Shown in pieces: positions 1-10,134 of a DNA stretch of 64,000 nt; position 1 is the first letter of the stretch, and each line of letters opens with the position of its first letter. The notes beneath the pieces are model-generated. The model did not search any database and was not told the DNA's origin. It was given only the letters and a program-made list of their open reading frames with translations. This stretch comes from Asterias rubens (lineage: Eukaryota > Echinodermata > Asteroidea > Forcipulatida > Asteriidae). The stretch spans positions 372,001 to 436,000 of the forward strand of contig NC_047081.1 of assembly GCF_902459465.1 (NCBI RefSeq), read 5' to 3'. Made by a program: the position numbers and the translations under genes.

Positions 1-3000
1 CACAACTCACAAGACTTTGTATTAGAGCTTTTGATCCACTGTTGCAGGCAAGCTTGATGGACGTGCTGAAGGCTACCCAAACACAGACACGGCGTAACCA
101 ATGGCAACTCATCATCTCCCTCGCAGTGACAAATACGACAGATATCGTTGTTAGATGAAATCACCGAGACTGAGGATTGTGTGGAACCAGTACGGGTTAG
201 AACCCCCTTAGACCAGCGTTGTTGTAAGGGTGGTTTATTTAGTTCGTCATTGTCTTTGTCGGGGGTTGTTGTTGATGTAGGCACAGTGCTTTGGTGTCCT
301 TGTGTTCCTTGTGTTTGTCCATCTACTTGGCTGGGGATGTCTTTTGGGTCCATGATGAAGGCAGGATTTTTCTTAGCATGGTTCTGTTTTTCGTCTTTTT
401 CCTGTAACAAATATAAATCATTGCAATAAGTGAGTCCAGGGGTATAAATGGGTACCTGTTACCTGCAAGGGTAGAGGTTGATTTTGTTAATTACATGATT
501 AGGATTAATGAGCGTGAAGTACAAAATGAGAACAGCCCTATAATATAATGCCATGCGACCAGATGCATTTTCAACCTGTGCATGAATTTGAAATTTTAAT
601 GAGAGATTGCCTAATACCACAATGCTGGACGGTCACTTCAAGCTACACTTGACTGATTAGGGCTGTCCACCCAAATCAAATGTCACCAGGGGTGCGTTGT
701 CAACTACTCCTGGGGTCAATCTCACAAAGATACAACACGTAGTTCTAACTTAGGACAAGTCCCAGGAGTTTACTAGTCCTAAGTAAAAATGAGTATTCCG
801 TCCTAACTTTAGGTAAGACAAATCTTTGTTAAATCAACCCCTGGGATCATTCTGCCAAAAAACAGGGCGATGTAACAAAAGATGAATTTGCAAAATTAAT
901 ATGACATTTCATACAGTATCAGCAAACTCTGACGTCATAATACACTGGTAATAGTAAACAAAATTTACCTTAAGTGCTTTTGGAAATCCCACTCCCGGAT
1001 TTCACTAATTGAGATTTATCTAAAAATAAATTGTCAAAGTAAACGCCACTAGCAGATCAACGATCAGTCTATCAGCGCAGGCCTGGTACTTCACGGAGGC
1101 AACGAAGGCAATTGCCTCCGTGTCCCCTTGTCATTGCCTTGGTGCTCTGAAATGCTCCAGTACAAATTTGCTATTTCATCACAGTTTGCCCTTTACCAAG
1201 AAGAAAATGCCTTGGTGCCCTTGCCCTTTCAAAGACGAAGCATACAGCCCTGCGTCACTACTTCGGTAATTGTCCCTTCATAGCTTAGCAATGACACAAC
1301 ACTATGGTGACAGTAACAATTAACTTGTTTGGCCTCAGTGCTTAGATACATGTACATGGAAATCAGGCAAAGATTTATCTGTTTTAAAATAGATTCACAT
1401 TGTAAGCCCTTTCCCAGTATTTAAGCAACTACATCAACCTACATGTAATGGTGCCCACATTGGTTGTACACGTACTACACATACATAACACTATCTTGCT
1501 ACATTGTAGGTACGTGTGTAGATCTATGCCCTGCACCACATAAAAAAGACATAGGCCTACATGTACATGTAGCAATCTAAAATGTCAGAAACATGTTGAC
1601 ATTTAGAAACTAGGTTTTTTTTTTTTATTGTGCCAGAGTTTTGGGCGCATGTTTGCGATTGGTCAATGCAGAAGGGATCAACCCACGGCGCTTATAACCA
1701 AACAAATCAATAATCGGATACAATACAAATCACACTCTAACGGGGAAAAATAATATGTCTGTGATAAAGAAGTTTGAGAAAATTATAATCCCTTGTGGTT
1801 GTTGTAATAAACAGCTCGCCTTGCAAGATGATTTTTATTGTAGAACTAAAAACAACATTCAAGAAGATGAATTTTGATAATGCTAACAGTGCATGTTGTA
1901 CAATGTACAGTGTGTAGCTAGACCAATGTTGTGGGCTCTAAATCCAATTTAGTCCATAGGGAGGAACGGTTCAACAAAATTATTCATGTTTAGGTATGAC
2001 GATGTGGCCATTTTTTCTTAAGTGCAATCTGGGGGAAATCTGTGCTGGTCGGCACAATGTATTTTGCTCAGAGTGCTGGGCAACATTTGTTAGTTCTGGG
2101 CAGGCCCGCCTGGCACAGCGTGCTTTCCTTCTGACTGTTCGCAACATTGGCTGTACCAAGAATTAAGAACTCTAACCCAGATACTGCATGCGCACCAGTT
2201 GTCACATCACAAAAGGCATTGTCAGTGCTATTGTGATGATTGTGATGTTATTATGAACAGCCACAGCCCTGCTACCTACGACCCTGACATCAGTCCCCCC
2301 TTAAAACAACTCATTATTAAACACAAGGTAAATATTTGTCAAAACTAAGTTGTGTTTAATAATAAACGTCTAAGTGGTCTGCCTATTAAACAGAAAATAA
2401 AAATAATCTTATGGGGCAAGCTCTGAATATAATGTGCTAGCTGTGTAAGCGAAGAATGCCTTTTTAGCAAAATTCCCTGCTAACCTCTGTGAAATACGCT
2501 TGCATTAAGCGCAGACTCCACTGCTTCCATTTACAAACAAAGATTCTTTGCTTACGGTAAGCAAAACCATGAAATTGGGCCCTGCTACGGCCTGAACAGA
2601 TTAATGAGTGCATACATTGTAGCAACCCAACCTTCAAAGCTCTCAGAAAAACACATTTTAAGTATGTTTTTCAGTCAAAAGTCTTGCATAATAGGATTTT
2701 TTTCGATGACATCAGATGTTAATCACAACCGACGGGCGTCTTAAAACACAAAATATTTTACAGCAGGCACATGTTCAGGGGGGGCTCAAAATTAACACCA
2801 AACCGCAAGCCCCAATGCTAGTGATTGTAGTCCAGCCAGTAAAGTTAATCACAACAAATTATGTTTTTCATTTGAGGGATAACACAAACACTGTTTGTCA
2901 TAAACAAAAATTATAAGACCCATGCAGACATCAACTTGTTTTGTAAAACTCAATATGGTTGGAATCAAATTTGCATGAGATTTGCATGGTCTATTGTGCT

Positions 3001-6000
3001 ATATTATAATGTTAAAACGCATACAATTATAAGCTGTTGCAAACTGCTATACATTTTGACTCTGTTTTTCTTGAAGGCAAGACTTCAGAAATATTGACTT
3101 TATGCTCATACGTCATTAATTATTCAAGACATTTAACATTAAACTTGAAACAAATATTCCAATAATATTGGAATTATGGAAATTGAATCAAATTCATTTA
3201 TGATCCACAAGGAAAAAGAAAAGAAAATTCTACATTGGGTCCGCCTATTTATTTCTGCGAAAGAAATTGTTTACAATGCTGGCACTATGATGCAGTCACT
3301 GATGTCATCTGACATTTAAAATTTGACACAGACACACACTACAATAGCAATCTCAACAGAAAACTACATGTCTGGCTTTATGTTCAGATCCTATGAGGAT
3401 AGAATACCGTGGAAATGCTGACACTGCGATTCTTCATTCTCAAGTTCCGTATTGAAAACACAGACTTTACAAAAATGATAATTTCTAGTTTTCTAAAATG
3501 AAAAGACATCTAGCCCTGGGCAATGACAAGCAGGCCTGATACTTCCCTGAGGCAACGGAGGCGATTGCCTTCGTTGCCCCCTGCCATTGCCTTGGTGCCC
3601 TTGTAATGCTCACAGTAGAAATTTACAATTTCCTCATAGGGTACCCTTTGCCAACGAGAAAATGCCTTGGTGCCTTTGCCCTTTCAAAAACGAAGCATAA
3701 AAGGACAAGAAATCTAGCCCTGGCCAATGACAAGACACCTAGCCCTGGCCAATGACGAGACATCTAGCCCTGGCCAATGACCAGGGGCAGGAAGGCAATG
3801 ACCAGGGGCAGGGGAGGCCATGACCAGGGGCAGGGGAGGCCATGACCAGGGGCATGGAGGCAATGACCAGGGGCATGGAGGCAATGACCAGGGGCATTGA
3901 GGCAATGACCAGGGGCATGGAGGCAATGACCAAGGGCATGGAGGCAATGACTAGGGGCATGGAGGCAATGGCCAGGGGCATGGAGGCAATGACCAGGGGA
4001 ATGGAGGCAATGACCAAGGGCATGGAGGCAATGACCAGGGGCATGGAGGCAATGACCAGGGGCATGGAGGCAATGACCAGGGGCATGGAGGCAATGACCA
4101 GGGGTATGGAGGCAATGACCTGGGGCATGGAGGCAATGACAAGGGGCATGGAGGCAATGACCAGGGGCATGGAGGCAATACTAGGGGCATGGAGGCAATG
4201 ACTAGGGGCATTGAGGCATTGACCTGGGGCATGGAGGAAATGACCAGGGGCATTGAGGCAATGACCAGGGGCAGGGAGGCTATGACCAGGGGCATGGAGG
4301 CAATGACCAGGGGCATGGAGGAAATGACCACGGGCAGGGAGGCAATGACCAGGGGAATGGAGGCAAGGACCAGTGGGATGGAGGCAATGACCAGGGGCAT
4401 GGAGGCAATGACCAGGGGAATGAAGGCAAGGACCAGTGGTATAGAGGCAATGACCAGGGGAATGCAAGCAATGACAAGAGGCAGGCAAAGGCAATGACCA
4501 GGGGCATGGAGGCAATGACCAGGGGTATGGAGGCAATGACCTGGGGCATGGAGGCAATGACAAGGGGCATTGGAGGCAATGACCAGGGGAATGAAGGCAA
4601 TAACCAGAGGCTTGGAGGCAATGACCAGAGGCTTGGAGGCAATGACCAGTGACTTGGAGGCAATGACTAGGGGCATGAAGGCCATTACCAGGGGCAAAGA
4701 GGCAATCAAGGGGGCATAGAGGCAATCAAGGGGGCATAGAGGCAATGACTAGAGGGCCTCCACTGCCCCATGACGTATAAGGCCTGCAACTGTATACTTT
4801 AAACTCAAGGTAAACACCAAACTACTTGAAAATTAAAGCAAGCTACATGTATTCAACATCTAGACAAGGCCATGGCTTAATTACATACGATGGAACGACG
4901 GAACATCGCCAGTAGAACTATCTCTTTATTGATTCTTCCCACTATATTTTACCTGTAGATAATGCACATTATGTGCATGACTGTCTTGGCTGATTACCAT
5001 TGATCCAATTCATGGGATGTCTTTTTCTATTTTTGTATTTTATGCACAAGTGCTTCTTGACTTACATAAAACTTAAATTATGTGTTGTGTTTTAGAACTG
5101 CGTATGTACACCTATACGCTGTACTATGTTCAGATTATCAGATTGTTGAAATGCAGCCATGACTAAAAACAAGTGTGTCTTCATTCTTCTCTTAATGCAT
5201 TCAGGGAGTCTACCTTTCACAATCAAAGACTCCTGGGGGAGAAATATATTCTGGCATCTTGGATAAAAACAAAAAAATGGCCTTGTTCTTTTTTTTCAGG
5301 CCCAAAACGACAACCTGTTAACTTTTGTTATGTATAAAAAAATGTTCTCAAACAGGTTTTCCTTCTTTTGTTACAGTTCCATTTTATTAGATGCAATCAT
5401 TAAATGCCAAGGGTTTCCATGGAAACCCTACAATACTCTGCTTATTGCAAAAGAGATGACACGTATGAAAAAAGGTCTGTGTTACTCAATGCTTGACAAA
5501 TTTCAAAGCAATTTGTAGATCACCGTTTCTTTTATTGTTCTCAATAAAGAAACAGGTATGAACACCAGTTAATTTTCTGCTTGATTGCAATACAAGTAGG
5601 CCTACCATACTTCATTTGTGTTCTATTTTGAGTGTTGTTGATTTTAATGCAGGGATTACATGGAAAGAACTTGGCCTCATTTTTAATACTCGTTTTATAA
5701 CCGATAAAATTGTCGCAATTAATTGAAAATGTTCACATTATTCCAAGCAAAAAAATATATAAAAATTAATTAGGCCTAAATAGGGCTTTCTCCAATAGAC
5801 GATCAGAGCATATTGATCAAAACGTCAAGTTGAAACCAACTGTTCTTTTTAGAACCACCACAACTCAATAGAGATAGTCATTACATTGTATTTTTTCCAC
5901 CATGCAAAGTAAGTTACAAATCCTACATAAAAAACCCTAATAAAGTAAAGTAATAGACATTTAGCAACAGTTTCTGCCAATTGTGATGTTCATGACAGGC

Positions 6001-6791
6001 GAACATCAACTAGACCAGATATTTTTTCTCATCTTCCTAAGGATTAAACAGCCTGTGTTTTTTTCCCCTGGTATTCTCTAAGATTTTCCTCCCACAACTA
6101 AACTAAAACTTAGTTCCTTATTATCTCAATTGGATTCCTGGATAGTATAGTGAACTTCAGATCAGTTCTAAGAATCATTGACTTAAAAACCAAGTTTATT
6201 AAACAAAATAAAAACATTATTTCCACCCTCAAAGGTACGTATTTGCTCCTGGGTAAAGGGAAGCAACAGGCATACTGCTCAGTTTGTCCAAAAATTATGT
6301 TTCAAGTTTCATCAAGTACACTATTTAGACTGATGTAAAATACTTTCGAGTGGCACACTTATTTTGTTTCCAGAAAAAAACAAAAAGTCACCCCAAATAA
6401 AGATATTGCCAAAATAGGAGGGAGACCGCCAACAAAGGGCTAGATAGTTAAAAGAGCGTCGGCATTCGGCAAGTTAAACCTTAGGTCGTTGGTTCAAGTC
6501 CCACTCTAGTAAATTTTGTATTTGTTCAACCCCAACCCAAATCAAAAGAGAAAAATAGATGAACTTACTTTGTTACTGTCATTCTCATTTCCCTGGTTGC
6601 AGAGACCCACATCCGTTTCCTCCATGACGCTGGTCTGCTTAGAGATAATCGGAGTGACTGCGATCTTTTTAAGCGGCATCGTGATGGCTTAGCGTTTAGA
6701 GCGTAAGACAAACCATGAAACACAACGCTGCATGAGGTCGGAACGAGCGTCAAACACAAAGCACTCAAGAAGTCTGTTATATCACGAAACC
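1..6791 (-). CDS. MARCHF8: MARCHF1/8-type membrane RING-CH E3 ubiquitin ligase, 5' part (continues past window start)
   Basis: Two exons are seen. The first spans 6569-6791, with the ATG at 6679-6677 and an in-frame TAA just upstream. It encodes 37 residues beginning [10 protein letters not shown], which resembles the MPLHQISAIP start of vertebrate MARCHF8. An acceptor at 6792-6793 implies a further upstream 5'UTR exon. The second exon runs from 401 to the window edge and joins in phase 0. It carries a polar, Thr/Gln-rich stretch and then a RING-CH finger: [19 protein letters not shown], the CLCLGS turn, [12 protein letters not shown] and CELC at the edge. This C4HC3 finger is nearly identical to MARCHF1/8. 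In that family it recruits an E2, and the downstream two-helix membrane domain, not in this window, selects membrane-protein substrates for endocytosis. The exons carrying the transmembrane part must lie before base 1. MARCHF1 versus MARCHF8 cannot be separated; invertebrates usually have one co-orthologue. Confidence 0.92.
1078..1253 (+). repeat. Interspersed repeat 'R1', copy 1
   Basis: The element is about 175 bp. It begins CAGGCCTGGTAC, carries two runs of the type 'atgccttggtgccctt', and ends near CGAAGCATACAG. It is clearly alignable with 3531-3700 and with the reverse complement of 42634-42793. I know no family name. No terminal inverted repeat is obvious. Confidence 0.75.
3531..3700 (+). 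repeat. Interspersed repeat 'R1', copy 2, abutting the minisatellite
   Basis: Same element as 1078-1253: CAGGCCTGATAC start, an internal 'gccattgccttggtgccctt' run, and an end at CGAAGCATA. It is bracketed by short units reading 'catctagccctggccaatga', one before it (3506-3530) and three after it (3706-3780). The copy therefore sits at the edge of the tandem array. Confidence 0.75.
3706..4790 (+). repeat. 21-bp minisatellite (consensus GGCATGGAGGCAATGACCAGG), roughly 45 units
   Basis: After three 25-28 bp introductory units containing 'tagccctggccaatga', a 21-bp unit repeats with scattered substitutions from about 3776 to 4750. Because the unit is a multiple of three and lacks stops in most frames, it produces long spurious open frames on both strands (MTRGMEA-type heptads on plus, proline/serine-rich frames on minus). 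None of them is a gene. The last unit runs into sequence matching the end of a reversed R1 element (GACGTATAAGGCCTGC), which points to how the array arose. Confidence 0.95.
6425..6520 (+). repeat. Degraded tRNA-derived SINE head
   Basis: A B-box-like GGTTCAAGTCCCACTC followed by TAGTAA resembles the tRNA-related heads at 36536-36610 and 49801-49850. The A-box side is eroded, so this is a repeat remnant and not a tRNA gene. Confidence 0.5.
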
Positions 6792-7354
6792 CTACAAAGA
6801 ACAGAAGAGATGAATATTTCATTTTATAAGGAAAGTACACGTTTGGTAAAAAATTCACTCTTCAATTTAATGGCAATAAAACCTTTTGATTAGAAGCCTA
6901 CATGTATTGTACGCTATATCTTTTGATATAGCATTTTAAGAAAATTTTCACTTCAAATGATGTTTGTTGTTCTAAAGCAAAATAAAAATTAAGGGTGGCT
7001 GCACAAAGTAAGGGTCGGTCGGGTAATCAGAAACAGCACGTTGTTTTGTTTGGCCCAACAAAAAATGGACTACAGACTTGATGGGCATAGGCCTAGTATG
7101 GAAAATGACAATAAATAATTTACCTTTTATTTCATTATAAAACAGGTTGCTGAATATTAGCATTTTTCCCCTTTTAAAAATTATTATTAGTAATCAAATT
7201 ATTATCAATTAAATTATTATTATCCATTTGCTTGTGAACTAAATTTGGTTTGTCATTATTTGTTTTAATCCACCCAAACACACAATTTCAAAAAATTTAC
7301 CACATTGGTGAATCTTAACTGGCAATTAGTGACTGCCATTAATACTGGTTGCTC

Positions 7355-7760
7355 TAAAGGACATTCTTTAAAAAAAGGGAAACTTGTACTTTTGGTAAAC
7401 AGTATTGTCCAAGGCCCACACTTCATGTATCACACTTTATATAAAAATAAAATAACAAACCTGTGAAAATTTAGGCTCAATCGGCCTTCGGAGTCGGGAG
7501 AAAATAACGAGAAAACCCACCCTTGTTTCCGCTCGTTTCCCCGTGTCATGACATGTGTTTAAAATAAATCCGTAGTTCTCGATATCAAGAATTTATATTG
7601 TTTCAATGTTTCTCAAAAACTAATTTTTAAGCATTTCATGGAATAATATTTCAAGAGAAGTCTTTCACCATTACCTTCTGTAAACCCTGTAAGTTATTTG
7701 TAAATCTGTTACCTTTTTTTTTTTTTTTCTGTTCCAAAATTGTCCAATGGCTTTCAAGGT
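7355..7760. repeat. MITE-like repeat 'M1', subfamily a
   Basis: This closely matches 60960-61309 (shared words include 'gtgaaaatttaggctcaatc', 'cgagaaaacccacccttg' and 'ttctgtaaaccctgtaagtt'). Its end GTCCAATGGCTTT is the complement of the start AAAGCCATTGGACAC seen in the other copy, which gives short terminal inverted repeats. It is probably a non-autonomous DNA transposon. Confidence 0.75.
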
Positions 7761-7915
7761 GTTCAAAGATGTACATTATGTAGATTTGCATCGGTGGTTA
7801 TATAGGCATTTCGTTGTGTCTTGGTACCCTCTGCTAAAGGATTCGAACAGACTCTAGCTACTCTAGCTACTTGGACATCAGCATTGTGGTCAAGTGGTAA
7901 TGCAAAGGGGAAAAG

Positions 7916-7992
7916 TCTCTGTATGGCGCCACCACTTTTTCACTCGATATGAAATAATTTACCTCAATGAGATATTCCTTTTTGTAAAAAAT
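7916..7992 (+). repeat. Half copy of fold-back element 'F1'
   Basis: The sequence from TCTCTGTATGGCGCC through the 'accactttttcactcgatat' arm and 'ttacctcaatgagatat' matches the left arm and centre of the fold-back element at 40706-40826. The right arm is missing. Confidence 0.7.
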
Positions 7993-9539
7993 AGGAAATC
8001 TACTATATATCTAATTACAAATTTTCCAAACAAAGCAGACCTCATAATTCAACAACACACTGACGGTAGACAACTATTCTAACTACACCGACCGGTCGGC
8101 GTGTGCTGGCGGTCTGCTGCCGTCCGTATGCTAAAAATAAAAATAAAAGAACAAAAAACATTACAAAATACATTTGTTTCTTACCAGCATGTCCACGCAG
8201 GAAGTAGAGCCACTTTCCATGATTAGTCCAACGTAAAATGCTGCAGGCATTGACGTAACTGTGTTGTTTTCTCCGCAAAGTAAGTTATATCAGAAAAATA
8301 ATTTTGTACAGGAACAGCTCAGTCAGTCGCCATTGCATTGTTATGTGACAGAGACCATTAGTCAACGGCTGTTTCGCAAACGCGTAGAATTGGATTAGGC
8401 GTTTCTTTGCTAATAGAAAAAGGAACGCTGAAGAAACTAACACACAACAGCCGTTCATTTATGGTTAGCATTTGCTTTGTTTTACTTGGTGGCGCTATTT
8501 GACAACGCGGTGCTCAAAAGGAAAAAAAGGCATGTGCGGGTAAGTTTAAAAACTTTATTTATAACCTTTTGCAAAATAACTCGGCTGGCTTTAAACCTGA
8601 ATAATTTTATCCATACCACTGCATTGTTGAAAACAACCTCCATATTATTGTGTTTATTAAGTGTGCAATATATCCCCTAGCCCAGCCAGGCCCGGAGTCA
8701 GAGTAAGTTGCAGTAGGCTACATCATCCCTTGTACTTGGTAGTTGTACTTTACTTTAACTCTCAACTCATTAGATTTAGAAGCATGTAGCACTCGGTTAA
8801 CTGACCGGTGACCCTAAATTCATTCGGGTCAGTGAGGTAGTATTATACCACCATGATTTAACTTTATTGGTTTGCGGTAATCTACTCCGCGACTGAGAAC
8901 GTTCTCTCGAATTCCGAAAAATCATTAATACTCCGCGCGCGGTATCGCCACCGTCAAAGTCGCCCCACAAAGTCGCCCCCAGCAACCCCGCCCCTCTTTG
9001 TACAAACTCGCCGCAAAACAATGTCTCTCCCCGCCAGAGTCGCCCCTAACAAAGTCGCCCCCGACACAGTCGCCCCCACCCCACCTTCGTGCACTGAACT
9101 TTAGAACTTAGGAAGAGTTCTGAGTCTTGACTTTTCTATGACTAGGCCTATTTAGTGTTATTTATTCGAAGTCATTGTGCTAAAATGTATGTTTTAAAAC
9201 TGATTCAGCTAAACTATCTAGATAGTAGGTTGACCTCCATGGTAGGAAGCAATGGTTGAGCAATGGTTGAACTCGCTCCTCAGCCTACCCAACGGGTCGG
9301 CAGCCGTAGAAATTATACACACAATATTCATAACAGTATTTAAAGATTCATTGTATTTATTAAGTCTCAGGAACTATAATTTTATACGTAGTGTACGTAG
9401 AGCGCCATATTTTTTTAATTTACCCAGTCAGTTTCCCTTGCAGTTTATAATAATATTTGATTGTTTTTGCTACTTTATATTTTTGCGAGAAATCTTTCAT
9501 GTTTTAAGTATCTGTTGAGCTGTTTGTACATTTTAGAAG

Positions 9540-9640
9540 CTGTGTGGAAAAAACCCAGCCACAGCCAGGCACCTAGCTGGGAGAACCCCTTCTCTTTTCG
9601 ATAAGTGCACTGGGTTATTTTACATGCGTTACACAACACA
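9540..9640 (-). repeat. Fragment of SINE 'S2', reversed
   Basis: It reads CCCCTTCTCTTTTCGATAAG then TGCACTGGGTT, the reverse complement of the 3' part of the SINE at 46872-47120. Confidence 0.6.
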
Positions 9641-10134
9641 TGGGATCAATGGTTTTATGTCCCCCCCCCCCCCCTCCCCCAATACATGTTCTTGGAAACT
9701 CACAAACTGGGACGGTCGAACAATGGTGAAACAGCAATAATCTTGTTAGTGCAGACATATTTTGATAACAAAGTTGAATCCAGTGAAAGTGTTGTGTTTT
9801 TTCTGACTCTAGACCTACCAAATTGGGTTTATTATTCCCAAACATACGAATATAATTGGTTAATTATTCAAAACAAAACAAAATCGACTTTCTTTGGACG
9901 AACAAACAATGCTCTCGGGGCCCCCCAAAAGATAACCATTGAAAAAAGGGTTTGGATAATCGTAAAATTCATTTGAAATCATAGTAAGTTGTAAAAATAT
10001 ATGTTTACATCATTAATAGGCTATTACAAAATAGAAGAAACACTAAAAAGTTATGGAAAGAGTAATTAGGAAATTGCAATTATGTATAATAAATTATTTT
10101 TACAGCAAATCCCACATAAATATGATTTTCATTC

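Larger units (their letters stand above)
402..6568 (-). other. MARCHF8-like intron, 6.2 kb, repeat-rich
   Basis: This interval lies between two phase-0 exon borders and contains no coding sequence that I can support. It holds two copies of an interspersed element (1078-1253 and 3531-3700), the large 21-bp minisatellite, and AT-rich single-copy sequence. A stretch near 2430-2580 resembles other repeats at 19.2 and 56.7 kb that contain 'ttgcttacggtaagc'-like runs. A degraded tRNA-related SINE head lies at 6425-6520. The short open frames at 148-429, 2716-2916, 5330-5518 and 6150-6338 show no domain and are not called. Confidence 0.7.
6792..10134. other. Intergenic region between the MARCHF8-like and fibrinogen-like genes
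   Basis: No gene is supported here. The stretch contains a MITE-like element at 7355-7760, a half fold-back element at 7916-7992, a GC-rich stretch at 8930-9090 with repeated 'gtcgccccc' words, a reversed SINE fragment near 9540-9640 and a poly-C tract at about 9660-9675. The MARCHF8-like 5'UTR exon(s) and promoter probably lie here, but I cannot place them. Confidence 0.5.

Noticed and set aside
3714-4745. Long open frames (up to 328 codons) on both strands
   Set aside because: They are translations of the 21-bp minisatellite in several frames. The unit length is a multiple of three and stop-free, so openness is automatic.
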